This document shows, piece after piece, positions 1 through 9,279 of a DNA stretch of 64,000 nt. Numbering within the stretch: position 1 is the first letter of the stretch; every line of letters starts with the position of its first letter. The stretch lies in the NCBI RefSeq assembly GCF_014646075.1, contig NZ_BMMT01000012.1, forward strand, positions 120,723-184,722, read 5' to 3'. The notes beneath the pieces are model-generated. The model saw only the letters and a program-made list of their open reading frames with translations. It was not told the origin of the DNA and did no database searches. The DNA comes from Saccharopolyspora thermophila (GTDB lineage Bacteria; Actinomycetota; Actinomycetes; Mycobacteriales; Pseudonocardiaceae). The position numbers and the translations under genes are program-made.

Positions 1-480
1 CACGCTCGCCAGCACCTCGACCCCGTCACCGACCTTCTCCACCCACGGGGCGCGGATGAACACCGCGTGCACCGGGCCGTCGGTGATGCCGGTGAACTCC
101 AGGTCGGTCTCGAAGGAGTCGACCTGCCGGCCGAAGGCGTTGCGGCGCACCGCGACGTCCAGCGCTCCCAGCGGCCGCACCGCCGGAAGCTGCGGGTCCT
201 GGTCGAGCACCTCGCGCGCCAGCATGATCATGCCGGCGCAGGACCCGAACGCAGGCAGCCCGGCGGCCAGCCGCTCGCGCAGCGGCTCGTAGAGCTCGAA
301 GGTGTCCAGCAGGCGGGTCATGGTGGTGGACTCCCCGCCCGGCAGCACGATGCCGTGCACCGCGGCCAGCTCCTCGGGACGGCGGACCGGACGCGCGTCG
401 GCCCCACTGCGCTCCAGCGCGGCCAGGTGCTCGGCCACCCCACCCTGCAGGGCGAGAACTCCGACAACGGGTTTCGTCAC
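1..480 (-). CDS. pdxT: PdxT, glutaminase subunit of pyridoxal 5'-phosphate synthase (3' end outside the window)
   Basis: This subunit hydrolyses glutamine and channels ammonia to PdxS for pyridoxal 5'-phosphate synthesis in the cytoplasm. The protein starts at a GTG and reads [20 protein letters not shown], the usual PdxT N-terminus. The oxyanion-region motif LPGGEST lies near residues 46-52 and the nucleophile elbow GSCAGM places the catalytic cysteine at about residue 81. Only 160 codons lie inside the window, so the His/Glu part of the triad (near residue 170 in the family) is not visible. The partner gene pdxS is 4 kb away on the opposite strand, which is unusual because the two are normally neighbours. 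Family assignment is firm. Confidence 0.93.
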   Translation of the reverse strand, partial: MTKPVVGVLALQGGVAEHLAALERSGADARPVRRPEELAAVHGIVLPGGESTTMTRLLDTFELYEPLRERLAAGLPAFGSCAGMIMLAREVLDQDPQLPAVRPLGALDVAVRRNAFGRQVDSFETDLEFTGITDGPVHAVFIRAPWVEKVGDGVEVLASV

Positions 481-551
481 GACTCCGATTGTCCTGCATC
501 CGCGTGTCCGGCCGAAGCCCGGGACCGGCGCCGCACGAACCCGGACGAAAG

Positions 552-860
552 TCAGGTGAGTCCGGCCAGCCGCAGCAGGGCCGTGGTGGCGGCCGCGGCG
601 ACGACCACGACCACGAACGGCGCGCGCCGCCAGGCCAGCACGCCGCCGACGGCGACCCCGGCGAACCGGGCCCACCCGGCGAACCCGCCGGACTCGAAGG
701 CGGTGCTGGTGGTCACGAACGCGGCGAGCAGGACGATCGCCGCCATCGACATCAGCTGCTCCCAGCGCGGCGAGACCTGGATCCGCCCGCGCAGCAGCGG
801 ACCGGCCAGTCGCATCGCGTAGGTCCCGGCGGCCAGCGCGAAGATCACCCCGAGGGTCAT
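552..860 (-). CDS. azlD: AzlD-family small subunit of branched-chain amino acid exporter
   Basis: This is a 102-residue, very hydrophobic protein with about four membrane segments and the [10 protein letters not shown] motif typical of AzlD. It pairs with AzlC in the LIV-E type exporter, which removes excess branched-chain or related amino acids from the cell. Its start codon overlaps the stop of azlC by 4 bases (ATGA at 857-860), so the two are translationally coupled. Length is normal for the family. The substrate cannot be read from the sequence. Confidence 0.88.
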   Translation of the reverse strand: MTLGVIFALAAGTYAMRLAGPLLRGRIQVSPRWEQLMSMAAIVLLAAFVTTSTAFESGGFAGWARFAGVAVGGVLAWRRAPFVVVVVAAAATTALLRLAGLT

Positions 861-1558
861 CGGGTCACCTCGATCCGCTTGGGCAGCGGCAGCGCGGCGG
901 CCAGGCCGATCAGGGCGGCCATGACGGGCAGCCCCTCGGGCAGGACCGGGGTGGTCACCACGGCGATCAGCGCGCCGAGCGCCACCGCCCGCAGCGTCCG
1001 GTGCTCGCGCAGCGACGGCATGATCAGCGCGAGCAGCGCGGCGGGCATGGCGGCGTCCAGCCCGAGGGCACTCGGGTCGCCGATGCCCTGGCCCAGCAGG
1101 CCGCCGAGGAACACCGACGGCGCCCAGGCGCAGTACAGCGCGATGCCGGTGAGCCAGTAGGCGCGCTTCTTCTCCGCGGTGGTGTCCTGCGCCAACGCGA
1201 ACGCGACCGACTCGTCGACCATCAGGTGGCTACCGACGAGCCGGCTCGGCCAGCCGCGGTCGAGCAGGCCGCCGACGGCCAGGCCGAACGGGAAGTGGCG
1301 GGCGTTGAGCATCAGGCCGCCAAGCACCGCGGTGAGCGGTGCGGCGCCGGCGGTGATCAGGCCGACCGCCATGAACTCGGAGCCGCCGGCGAACACCACC
1401 GCCCCCATCAGGGTAATCATCGGAAGCGGTACGCCCCTGCTCACCGCGATCGCGCCCAGCGAGGCCCCCACGATGGCCATCGCCAGCGCCATCGACAGCA
1501 CGTCGCGCACCAGCGCATCCCGCCAGAAAGCCGTTCGTGTTCGCTGTAACGCACTCAC
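857..1558 (-). CDS. azlC: AzlC-family large subunit of branched-chain amino acid exporter
   Basis: This is a 233-residue inner-membrane protein. The segment [20 protein letters not shown] and the motif [13 protein letters not shown] early in the protein are characteristic of AzlC. It is expected to form the exporter with AzlD, which overlaps its stop codon. The start is GTG at 1558. The divergent XRE/cupin gene begins only 68 bases away, and the gap carries two dyads that look like operators, so the regulator probably controls this export pair. The transported amino acid is not known. Confidence 0.88.
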   Translation of the reverse strand: MSALQRTRTAFWRDALVRDVLSMALAMAIVGASLGAIAVSRGVPLPMITLMGAVVFAGGSEFMAVGLITAGAAPLTAVLGGLMLNARHFPFGLAVGGLLDRGWPSRLVGSHLMVDESVAFALAQDTTAEKKRAYWLTGIALYCAWAPSVFLGGLLGQGIGDPSALGLDAAMPAALLALIMPSLREHRTLRAVALGALIAVVTTPVLPEGLPVMAALIGLAAALPLPKRIEVTR

Positions 1559-1559
1559 G

Positions 1560-1601
1560 TTCGTTATCCTGAACGAAACGAGGAGCGTTCGTCAAAACGA
1601 A
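1560..1601. promoter_or_regulatory. Two operator-like dyads between azlC and its divergent regulator
   Basis: The 68-bp divergent intergenic region holds two inverted repeats with the same half-site. The first is TTCGTT-6 nt-AACGAA at 1560-1577 and the second is TTCGT-4 nt-ACGAA at 1588-1601. Both use TTCGT/ACGAA arms, which suggests a repeated recognition site for the XRE protein encoded at 1627. Binding is inferred from position and symmetry only. Confidence 0.55.
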
Positions 1602-1626
1602 TTTTTGGACCGGCAGACCGAACAGC

Positions 1627-2196
1627 ATGAGTGAGACCGAGAACTCCCCGGCCGCGCCGCTGGAGATCATCGCCATGTCGCTGCGCCGCGAGCGCGACCG
1701 CGCCGGGCTGACCCTGACCGAACTCGCCCGCCGCGCCGGCATCGCGAAATCCACGCTCTCCCAACTGGAGTCGGGCACCGGCAACCCCAGCGTCGAGACG
1801 CTGTGGGCGCTGGGCGTGGCGCTGGGCGTGCCGTTCAGCCGGCTCGTCGACCCGCCGACGCCCCGGGTGCGGGTCGTCCGCGCCGGCCAGGTGCCGATCG
1901 TGCGCTCCGAGCAGTCGACCTACGCCGCCGCCCTGCTGTCGTCGGGGCAGCCCGGCACCCGCCGCGACCTCTACGTGCTGGAGCTCGAACCGGGCGGGGT
2001 GCGGCACGCGGACCCGCACATCCCGGGTTCGGTGGAGCACGTCATCGTCACGGCCGGGAAGCTGCGCGTCGGCCCGGAGGAGAACCCGGTGGAGCTCGAC
2101 GTGGGCGACTACATCTCGTTCTCCGGCGACGTCCCGCACCGCTACGAGGCGCTTGCCCCCACCACCAAGGCGGTCCTCGTCATGGAACACGTCTGA
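1627..2196 (+). CDS. XRE-family transcriptional regulator with C-terminal cupin domain
   Basis: The 189-residue protein has an N-terminal helix-turn-helix of the XRE type (about residues 17-75, including LTELARRAGIAKSTLSQLES) followed by a cupin barrel (about 110-185, with PGSVEHVIVTAGKLRVG and DVPHRYEAL). Proteins of this architecture sense a small ligand in the cupin domain and regulate adjacent transport or metabolic genes. It is divergent from azlCD and the shared promoter carries symmetric TTCGT dyads, so it is probably the local regulator, likely repressing the exporter until its amino acid accumulates. Ligand and sign of control are inference. Confidence 0.88.
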   Translation: MSETENSPAAPLEIIAMSLRRERDRAGLTLTELARRAGIAKSTLSQLESGTGNPSVETLWALGVALGVPFSRLVDPPTPRVRVVRAGQVPIVRSEQSTYAAALLSSGQPGTRRDLYVLELEPGGVRHADPHIPGSVEHVIVTAGKLRVGPEENPVELDVGDYISFSGDVPHRYEALAPTTKAVLVMEHV

Positions 2197-2265
2197 CGCC
2201 GCGGGAGGCGGCGATCCCAGTGGACATCACCTCAAGCCGGTTTCCACCGGAATCGCCGACACCCA

Positions 2266-4389
2266 TCATCTGGTGGTCATCTGCGCGAGCAGCGACTCCG
2301 GGACCGGCTCGTAGCTCTCGAAGTGCCGGGTGAACGTGGCGCTGCCGGAACTGAGCGAACGCACGTTGATCGTGTAGCGCATGAGCTCGCTCGCGGGCAC
2401 GTGCGCCCGCACCACCGTCCAGCCGCCGTCCTCCGGCTCGGTGCCGATCACCTTGCCGCGGCGGCTCGACAGGTCACCCAGCACCGCCCCGAGGTGCTCG
2501 TCCGGGATGCGCACCTCCACCGCGTCGACCGGCTCCAGGGTGACCAGCCCCGCCTGTTCCGCGGCGGCCTTGAGGGCCAGCGCCCCCGCCGCCTGGAACG
2601 CCGCGTCGGACGAGTCGACGCTGTGCGCCTTGCCGTCCACCAGCGTCACGCGGATATCCATCAGCGGACACCCCTCGGTGATACCCTTCTCGGCCTGCGC
2701 GCGCACGCCCTTCTCGACGCTGGGGATGAACTGCCGCGGCACGGCTCCCCCGACAACCCGCTCGGCGAACTCGACACCCGACCCGCGCGGCAGCGGCTCC
2801 ACCTCGATGTCGCACACCGCGTACTGGCCGTGCCCGCCGGACTGCTTGACGTGGCGCCCGTGCCCCTTGGCCGGTTGCGCGAACGTCTGCCGCAGCGGCA
2901 CCCGCACCGGCACGGTGTCGATCTCCGCGCCCCCCTCGCGGAGCCGTTGCAGCACCACGTCCGCGTGCGCCTCGCCCATGCACCACAGCACCAGCTGGTG
3001 GCTGGCACTGTCGCGTTCCAGCCGCAGGCTCGGGTCCGCGGCGACGAGCCGGTTGAGGTTGCGCGCCAGCGCGTCCTCGTCGCTGCGGGTGTGCGCGGTG
3101 ACCGCGATCGGCAGCTGCGGTTCGGGCATCGGCCACGGGGTCAGCAGCAGCGGGTCCGATGGGTCCGACAGGGTGTCGCCGGTCTCGGCCGACCCGATCT
3201 TGGTCAGCGCGCACAGGTCACCGGCGATGCAGTGCGGCACCTCGCGCAGACTCGCGCCCAGCGGCGAGTACAGGTGCGCCACCCGCTCGTCCTCGTCGTG
3301 GTCGGGGTGCCCGCGTTCGGCCATGCCGTGCCCGGAGACATGCACCGGCCGTTCCGGGCGCATCGTCCCGGAGAACACGCGCGCCAGGGAGACCCGCCCG
3401 ACGTAGGAGTCGACCGAGGTGTGCACCACCTCGGCGGCCAACGGCCCCGACGGGTCGGGGGTGAGCGTGCGCGGGTGGCGGCCCTGTGGGTCGGTGAACT
3501 CCGGCAGCGGGTGCTCCAGCGGCGACGGGAAGCCGCGGGCGATGCCGTCGAGCACCTCCCGCACGCCCAGCCCGGTCGCCGCGCACACCGGCACCACCGG
3601 GTGCAGGCCACCGCGGACCACGGCCGTCTCCAGATCGCTGATCAGCGTGTTCTCGTCGATCTGCTCGCCACCGAGGTAGCGGTCCATCAGCGACTCGTCC
3701 TCGCTCTCGGCGATGATCGCCTCGATGAGCTCGCCGCGCTGCTCGTCGTAGAGCTCGCGCAGTTGCTCGTCGGCCGGGTGGACGCCTCCGACCTCGTAGA
3801 GGCTGCCGGTGAGCAGGCCGACCAGGGCGGAGATCTCGCCGTCGGCGCCGCGGTGCGGCAGGTACAGCGGGACCACGCCGGAGCCGAAGGCGTCCTGGCA
3901 GGCCAGCAGTGCGCCGTCGAAGTCCGCGCGGGGCTGGTCGAGCCGGGAGATCACCACGCCGCGCGGCATACCGACCGCCGCGCACTCCTGCCAGATGGCC
4001 CGGGTGGCGGCGTCGACGCCCTCGGCGGCGGCCACCACGAACAGCGCGGCGTCGGCCGCGCGCAGCCCGGCGCGGAGTTCGCCGACGAAGTCCGCGTAGC
4101 CGGGGGTGTCGATGAGGTTGATCTTGATCTCGCCGTACTGCACCGGGGCGACGGCCAGACCGATGGACCGTTGCTGTTCGATCGCGGCGGGCTCGTGGTC
4201 GCACACCGTGGTGCCCTCGGTGACCGTGCCCGCCCGGGGGATCGTCGAGGTGGCCGCGAGCAGCGCCTCGACCAGCGTGGTCTTACCCGCCGCCGACGGG
4301 CCGACCAGCACGACGTTGCGAATCATGGCGGGATCTGAAGGGGCCGGGATCGCCGGCCCTCCTACCGCGCCGCCTTGTTTGCTTCCCAT
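2266..4389 (-). CDS. fusA2: Elongation factor G-like protein (EF-G2)
   Basis: This is a translational GTPase paralogue of about 707 residues. The N-terminal G domain has the P-loop GPSAAGKTT and the G3 motif [20 protein letters not shown]; the G4 position reads SRLD rather than the canonical NKxD. The later domains ([20 protein letters not shown] and the C-terminal [10 protein letters not shown] region) follow the EF-G order. The family occurs widely in actinomycetes as a second EF-G-like protein; its cellular role is not settled, and the mycobacterial homologue is not the main translocase. The ATG at 4389 was chosen because AGGGAG lies 6 bases upstream; a GTG at 4434 is possible. It is convergent with the XRE gene. 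Confidence 0.9.
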   Translation of the reverse strand: MGSKQGGAVGGPAIPAPSDPAMIRNVVLVGPSAAGKTTLVEALLAATSTIPRAGTVTEGTTVCDHEPAAIEQQRSIGLAVAPVQYGEIKINLIDTPGYADFVGELRAGLRAADAALFVVAAAEGVDAATRAIWQECAAVGMPRGVVISRLDQPRADFDGALLACQDAFGSGVVPLYLPHRGADGEISALVGLLTGSLYEVGGVHPADEQLRELYDEQRGELIEAIIAESEDESLMDRYLGGEQIDENTLISDLETAVVRGGLHPVVPVCAATGLGVREVLDGIARGFPSPLEHPLPEFTDPQGRHPRTLTPDPSGPLAAEVVHTSVDSYVGRVSLARVFSGTMRPERPVHVSGHGMAERGHPDHDEDERVAHLYSPLGASLREVPHCIAGDLCALTKIGSAETGDTLSDPSDPLLLTPWPMPEPQLPIAVTAHTRSDEDALARNLNRLVAADPSLRLERDSASHQLVLWCMGEAHADVVLQRLREGGAEIDTVPVRVPLRQTFAQPAKGHGRHVKQSGGHGQYAVCDIEVEPLPRGSGVEFAERVVGGAVPRQFIPSVEKGVRAQAEKGITEGCPLMDIRVTLVDGKAHSVDSSDAAFQAAGALALKAAAEQAGLVTLEPVDAVEVRIPDEHLGAVLGDLSSRRGKVIGTEPEDGGWTVVRAHVPASELMRYTINVRSLSSGSATFTRHFESYEPVPESLLAQMTTR

Positions 4390-4621
4390 GGCTACTCCCT
4401 GCGCGTTTCCGCTCCCGGCGACCGGATGTGTCACCGATCACACACCTCGGCCACCGGTCGTGCAAGGGCTGGCGGTCGCCACGGGAGTCAAGTGGACTAC
4501 CGGAAAAGCCCAAGAGTGGACCGTTGAAGTGGTCCAGTTCGGCACTAACCTCTCCAGCGCGAGGTCGGCGCGCTGCGCATCCCTGCGCACCACCGACGAC
4601 AACAACAACAGGAAGGTCGAA

Positions 4622-5539
4622 GTGACTACCGTCGACGCCAAGGACACCACCAGCACCACCCGGACCGGGACCGACGGGGTCAAGCGCGGCATGGCCGAGA
4701 TGCTTAAGGGCGGCGTGATCATGGACGTGGTGACGCCCGAGCAGGCCAAGATCGCCGAGGACGCCGGCGCGGTCGCGGTGATGGCGCTGGAGCGGGTGCC
4801 CGCCGACATCCGCGCGCAGGGCGGCGTGGCCCGGATGTCGGACCCGGACATGATCGAGAGCATCATCAACGCGGTGTCCATCCCGGTGATGGCCAAGGCG
4901 CGCATCGGGCACTTCGTGGAGGCCCAGGTGCTGCAGTCGCTGGGCGTGGACTACATCGACGAGTCCGAGGTGCTCACCCCCGCCGACGAGGCCAACCACA
5001 TCGACAAGTGGGCCTTCACGGTGCCGTTCGTGTGCGGTGCCACCAACCTCGGCGAGGCGCTGCGCCGGATCTCCGAGGGCGCGGCGATGATCCGCTCCAA
5101 GGGCGAGGCCGGCACCGGCAACGTGGTCGAGGCGACCCGGCACATGCGCCAGATCCGCGCCGACATCCGCCGCCTGTCGGTGCTCGGCGAGGACGAGCTC
5201 TACGTGGCGGCCAAGGAGCTGCGCGCCCCGGTGCAGCTGGTCCAGGAGGTGGCCCGGACCGGGAAGCTGCCGGTGGTGCTGTTCACCGCGGGCGGCATCG
5301 CCACCCCCGCCGACGCGGCGATGATGCGCCAGCTGGGCGCGGAGGGCGTCTTCGTCGGCTCGGGCATCTTCAAGTCAGGCGACCCGGTCAAGCGGGCCGA
5401 GGCGATCGTCAAGGCCACCACGTTCTACGACGACCCGGACGTGATCGCGAAGGTCTCCCGCGGGCTCGGCGAGGCCATGGTCGGCATCAACCTCGACGAC
5501 CTCTCCGAGCAGCAGCGCTACGCCCAGCGCGGCTGGTGA
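4622..5539 (+). CDS. pdxS: PdxS, synthase subunit of pyridoxal 5'-phosphate synthase
   Basis: PdxS condenses ribose 5-phosphate, glyceraldehyde 3-phosphate and ammonia into pyridoxal 5'-phosphate. The 305-residue TIM-barrel protein shows the strongly conserved [20 protein letters not shown] region (Asp near residue 35), [12 protein letters not shown], and [12 protein letters not shown] with the catalytic lysine near residue 92. The start is GTG at 4622 behind AGGAAGG. An in-frame opening upstream is not credible as coding. PdxT, which supplies ammonia, is encoded on the opposite strand at the left edge of the window, so the two are not co-transcribed here. Identity is secure. Confidence 0.97.
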   Translation: MTTVDAKDTTSTTRTGTDGVKRGMAEMLKGGVIMDVVTPEQAKIAEDAGAVAVMALERVPADIRAQGGVARMSDPDMIESIINAVSIPVMAKARIGHFVEAQVLQSLGVDYIDESEVLTPADEANHIDKWAFTVPFVCGATNLGEALRRISEGAAMIRSKGEAGTGNVVEATRHMRQIRADIRRLSVLGEDELYVAAKELRAPVQLVQEVARTGKLPVVLFTAGGIATPADAAMMRQLGAEGVFVGSGIFKSGDPVKRAEAIVKATTFYDDPDVIAKVSRGLGEAMVGINLDDLSEQQRYAQRGW

Positions 5540-5555
5540 ACCAGATGACGGTGCG

Positions 5556-5581
5556 GGGGCACTTCACGTCAGGGGTGCCCC
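5556..5581. terminator. Hairpin between convergent pdxS and pgsA
   Basis: An inverted repeat GGGGCAC-12 nt-GTGCCCC lies just after the pdxS stop and overlaps the last codons of pgsA. It has no clear T-tract. Its place between convergent genes fits a two-way terminator, but that is inference. Confidence 0.4.
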
Positions 5582-6195
5582 TCGCCCGACTCGCCGGCGC
5601 GGTACGACGCGTGGACCGCGACCAGACGCTGGGCGATGGTGATCAGCGACATCACCACCAGCAGCCACACCGCCACGTCCAGGACGTACGGGACGCCCAG
5701 ACCGTGCAGGCCGGTGCCCACCAGGATCACCAGGAACCGCTCCGCACGCTCGGCCAGGCCGCCGTCGGCCCGCAGCCCGTTGGCCTCCGCACGAGCCTTG
5801 ACGTAGGAGATCACCTGGGCGGTGACCAGGCAGATCAGCAGCCCCAGGCCGCGCAGCCGGTCCACCTCCACGACCAGCGCCCACCACACCAGGGCACCGA
5901 AGAGGGCGCCGTCGACCAGCCGGTCGCAACTCGCGTCGAGCACCCCGCCGAAGCGGGACGCCCTGCCCCCGGCGCGGGCCATCGCACCGTCGACGATGTC
6001 GAACAGCAGGAACACCGCGACCACCACGGTGCCCACGAACAACTCGCCGCGCGGGAAGAACCACAGCGCCGCCGTGGCGCTGAGCGTGGTCCCGACCACC
6101 GTCACCGCGTTCGGCGACAGCCCGAGCCGGACCAGCCCCGCGCCGATTGGGTTGGTCAGCCGCGATAGTGAAGCCCGCGCGAAGATGTTGAGCAT
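5569..6195 (-). CDS. pgsA: CDP-alcohol phosphatidyltransferase, probable phosphatidylinositol phosphate synthase
   Basis: The 208-residue membrane enzyme transfers a phosphatidyl group from CDP-diacylglycerol, most likely to inositol 1-phosphate. The full CDP-alcohol signature is present: FDIVDGAMARAG followed by FGGVLDASCDRLVDG, giving the four metal-binding aspartates and the DG/AR residues. The ATG at 6195 (MLNIFARASLSRLTNPIG) matches the start of known actinobacterial PgsA1 proteins. The neighbours HIT and thrS keep the mycobacterial order, but the acyltransferase and PimA mannosyltransferase genes that normally follow pgsA are absent here. Substrate is assigned from synteny. Confidence 0.85.
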   Translation of the reverse strand: MLNIFARASLSRLTNPIGAGLVRLGLSPNAVTVVGTTLSATAALWFFPRGELFVGTVVVAVFLLFDIVDGAMARAGGRASRFGGVLDASCDRLVDGALFGALVWWALVVEVDRLRGLGLLICLVTAQVISYVKARAEANGLRADGGLAERAERFLVILVGTGLHGLGVPYVLDVAVWLLVVMSLITIAQRLVAVHASYRAGESGEGHP

Positions 6196-6410
6196 TGCCT
6201 GAAGTGCCAGCCACCTGTGCAGTCGTTTGCCGTTCTTGCAGACTAGCCGCCGGTGATCACCCCGCCAGCCGGGCGGGCGCCGACGCGGCACTCCGTGACC
6301 TTGGTGACACGTCACTGTCGCGGGGATCGACGCGCCGATCTCCACCCGGAATCGCCGCCCGAACGGGCCAGGATGGGCGTCCTCGGCCCGTTCCCGTCCC
6401 GAGCGCGGGT

Positions 6411-6980
6411 TTACCGAACCCGGGCCCAGGCGTCAGCCAGCAGCTCGCGGGTTTCGCCCAGCAGCTGCGGCAGGACCTTGGTGTGCCCGATGACCGGCAT
6501 GAAGTTCGAGTCGCCGCCCCACCGGGGCACCACGTGCTGGTGCAGGTGCGCGGCGATCCCCGCCCCGGCCACCGGCCCCTGGTTCAGCCCGATGTTGAAC
6601 CCGTGCGGCGCGGACACTTTTCGGATCACCCGCATCGCACGCTGGGTGAACTGGGCGAGCGCCACCGTCTCCGCCGGGGTCAGCTCCGTGTAGTCGGCCA
6701 CGTGCCGGTACGGCAGCACCATCAGGTGCCCCGGGTTGTACGGGTACAGGTTCAGGATCGCGAACACCAGCTCGTCGCGCGCCACGATCAGCGTCTCGCT
6801 GTCCGGTCGGCCGGAGTCCAGCAACCGGCAGAACGGGCAGCCGTCACTGTCGTCGCCGACCGGCTTGTTCTCGCCCTGGATGTAGGCCATCCGGTGCGGG
6901 GTCCACAGCCGCTGCAACGCGTCCGGCACGCCGACACCAGGCTGCTCGATCAGCTCCACGCCCTCGGGAAGCTCGTTCAC
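6411..6980 (-). CDS. HIT-family protein, probable Ap4A phosphorylase
   Basis: The 189-residue protein has the histidine-triad catalytic motif HLHQHV at residues 145-150 and the upstream LYPYNPGHLMVLPYRHV block of the HIT fold. A CPFC pair near residue 48 matches the CxxC of actinobacterial homologues. Its closest well-studied relative by context is the mycobacterial Rv2613c, a diadenosine tetraphosphate phosphorylase lying between thrS and pgsA exactly as here. It is presumably involved in turnover of dinucleoside polyphosphates made by aminoacyl-tRNA synthetases such as the neighbouring ThrS. Family is certain; exact reaction is inferred. Confidence 0.88.
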   Translation of the reverse strand: MNELPEGVELIEQPGVGVPDALQRLWTPHRMAYIQGENKPVGDDSDGCPFCRLLDSGRPDSETLIVARDELVFAILNLYPYNPGHLMVLPYRHVADYTELTPAETVALAQFTQRAMRVIRKVSAPHGFNIGLNQGPVAGAGIAAHLHQHVVPRWGGDSNFMPVIGHTKVLPQLLGETRELLADAWARVR

Positions 6981-7050
6981 GACACCTCCGCGTCCTGCCG
7001 GACACCCGCATCCGGCCGGTGTCCTCCAGCCAGAAGTGCGACAGCGTCGC

Positions 7051-9105
7051 TCATGACACCTCCGCCCGGAAGTTCTCCGCCGTCGGGGAGGCGTTCTCCC
7101 GCCGCTCGACCCAGCGGGTCAGCGAATCGACCGCGGTGGTCAGCGGCACCCCGTTGACCTGGCTGCCGTCACGGAACCGGAACGACACCGCGTCGGCCGC
7201 CACGTCCTTGTCCCCGGCCAGCAGCAGGAACGGCACCTTCTGCGTGGTGTGGGTGCGGATCTTCTTCTGCATCCGGTCGTCGCTGGTGTCGACCTCGACG
7301 CGGATGCCCTTGGCGCGCAGCGCGGCGGCCACCCGCTGCAGGTGCGGCACGTGATCGTCGGCGATCGGGATGCCAACCGCCTGCACCGGCGCCAGCCAGG
7401 CCGGGAACGCGCCCGCGTAGTGCTCGGTGAGCACCCCGAAGAACCGCTCGATGGAGCCGAACAGCGCCCGGTGGATCTTGATCGGCCGCTGCTTGCTGCC
7501 GTCCGGGGCGGTGTACTCCAGGTTGAACAGCTCCGGCAGGTGGTAGTCAACCTGGATGGTCGACATCTGCCAGCTGCGGCCGAGCGCGTCCTTGGCCTGC
7601 ACGGAGATCTTCGGGCCGTAGAAGGCGGCGCCGCCCGGGTCGGGCACCAGTTCCAGACCGGAGCTCTCCGCGGCGGTGCGCAGCGCCTCGGTGGCCACCG
7701 CCCAGCTCTCGTCGTCGCCGACGTACTTCTCCTCGTTGCGGGTGGACAGCTCGAGGTAGAAGTCCTCCAGGCCGTAGTCGCGCAGCAGGTCCAGCACGAA
7801 GCTCAGCAGCGACGTCAGCTCGTCCTGCAGCTGCTCCGGGGTGCAGTAGATGTGCGCGTCGTCCTGCGTCATGCCGCGCACCCGGGTCAGCCCATGCACC
7901 ACGCCGGACTTCTCGTAGCGGTACACCGACCCGAACTCGAACAGCCGCAGCGGCAGCTCCCGGTAGGAGCGGCCGCGGGAGCGGAAGATCAGGTTGTGGA
8001 AAGGGCAGTTCATCGGCTTGAGGTAGTAGTCCACCCCGGGCTTGCGCAGTTCGCCGTTGGCGTCGCGCTCCTCGTCCAGGTGCATCGCCGGGAACATGCC
8101 GTCGCGGTACCAGTCCAGGTGTCCGGAGGTCTTGAACAGCTGGTCCTTGGTGATGTGCGGGGTGTAGACGAACTCGTAGCCGGCCTGCTCGTGACGCTGC
8201 CGGGAGTAGTTCTCCAGCTCGCGCCGGATGATGCCGCCCTTGGGGTGGAACACCGGCAGGCCGGAGCCGATCTCCTCCGGGAAGGAGAACAGGTCCAGCT
8301 CCGCACCGAGCCGCCGGTGGTCGCGGCGCTCGGCCTCGGCCAGCAGCTCCAGGTGCTCGGCGAGCTTCTCCTTGGACTCCCAGGCGGTGCCGTAGATCCG
8401 CTGCAGCTGCGGGTTGTTCTGGTTGCCCCGCCAGTACGCGGCGGCGACCCGCATCAGCTTGACCGCGGGGATGTACCGGGTGTGCGGCACGTGCGGGCCG
8501 CGGCACAGGTCGCCCCAGACAACCTCGCCGTTGCGGTCGATGTTGTCGTAGACGGTCAGCTCGCCGCCGCCGACCTCCATCACCTCACTGGTGTCCACAT
8601 CGGACTTGAGGTCGACCAGTTCCAGCTTGTACGGCTCGGCGGCCAGCTCCTGCCTGGCGGCCTCGACCGAATCCAGCCGACGGCGCTGGAACTTCTGCCC
8701 CGACTTGATGATCTGCTTCATGCGCTTCTCCAGCGCCTGCAGGTCCTCGGGGGTGAACGGCCGGTCCACGTCGAAGTCGTAGTAGAAGCCGTCCCGCACC
8801 GGCGGGCCGATGCCCAGCTTGGCGTCCGGAAACAGGTTCTGCACCGCCTGGGCCAGCACGTGCGCGGCGGAGTGCCGGATGACGCTGCGGCCGTCCTCGG
8901 TGTCGGCGGCCACCGCCTCCACCTCGACGTCGACCTCCGGCGCCCACGCCAGGTCGCGCAGGATGCCGTCCGGGTCGCGGACGACCACGATCGCTTCCGG
9001 GCCCTTGGACGGCAACCCTGCCTCGGCGACCGCAGCCCCCGCGGTAGTGCCCGCCGGAACCTTCACCCGGAGAACTTGCTGGGCGTGGGACGGCTGTACG
9101 GACAC
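7051..9105 (-). CDS. thrS: Threonyl-tRNA synthetase
   Basis: ThrS charges tRNA-Thr in the cytoplasm. The 684-residue protein has the N-terminal TGS domain ([20 protein letters not shown]), the editing domain with [12 protein letters not shown], and the class II core with motif 2 around [16 protein letters not shown]. The zinc-binding segment [10 protein letters not shown] and the C-terminal anticodon-binding domain ([16 protein letters not shown]) are intact. I chose the GTG at 9105 because GAGGAG lies upstream at the right distance and the protein then begins like its relatives; an earlier ATG at 9186 has no such support. It heads the thrS-HIT-pgsA gene row. Confidence 0.97.
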   Translation of the reverse strand: MSVQPSHAQQVLRVKVPAGTTAGAAVAEAGLPSKGPEAIVVVRDPDGILRDLAWAPEVDVEVEAVAADTEDGRSVIRHSAAHVLAQAVQNLFPDAKLGIGPPVRDGFYYDFDVDRPFTPEDLQALEKRMKQIIKSGQKFQRRRLDSVEAARQELAAEPYKLELVDLKSDVDTSEVMEVGGGELTVYDNIDRNGEVVWGDLCRGPHVPHTRYIPAVKLMRVAAAYWRGNQNNPQLQRIYGTAWESKEKLAEHLELLAEAERRDHRRLGAELDLFSFPEEIGSGLPVFHPKGGIIRRELENYSRQRHEQAGYEFVYTPHITKDQLFKTSGHLDWYRDGMFPAMHLDEERDANGELRKPGVDYYLKPMNCPFHNLIFRSRGRSYRELPLRLFEFGSVYRYEKSGVVHGLTRVRGMTQDDAHIYCTPEQLQDELTSLLSFVLDLLRDYGLEDFYLELSTRNEEKYVGDDESWAVATEALRTAAESSGLELVPDPGGAAFYGPKISVQAKDALGRSWQMSTIQVDYHLPELFNLEYTAPDGSKQRPIKIHRALFGSIERFFGVLTEHYAGAFPAWLAPVQAVGIPIADDHVPHLQRVAAALRAKGIRVEVDTSDDRMQKKIRTHTTQKVPFLLLAGDKDVAADAVSFRFRDGSQVNGVPLTTAVDSLTRWVERRENASPTAENFRAEVS

Positions 9106-9279
9106 GATCACTCCTCGGCTGGTGCCGGTCGCCGACCGGCGTGGATACGCTTCGCATCCCGATGCTATCGGGATGTCGCAGCACACCTACCGCCGCTCCC
9201 GGGTGCGCGGGACCTTGGCGGTCGTCGCCGAACTCCTGCTTGCGCCCGGGCCGGGCGGCCGCGCCGCTTTCGCAGGCCG

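Noticed and set aside
2323..4338. A 671-codon frame opposite EF-G2
   Set aside because: It is rich in Arg, His and Pro with no domain and lies fully antisense to a clear GTPase gene.
4106..4621. A longer pdxS start about 170 codons upstream
   Set aside because: It runs antisense through the EF-G2 start; PdxS relatives begin near the GTG at 4622, which has a good ribosome site.
9106..9279. T-box or other riboswitch before thrS
   Set aside because: I looked for a T-box antiterminator and specifier loop and found none; the gap is short and unstructured.
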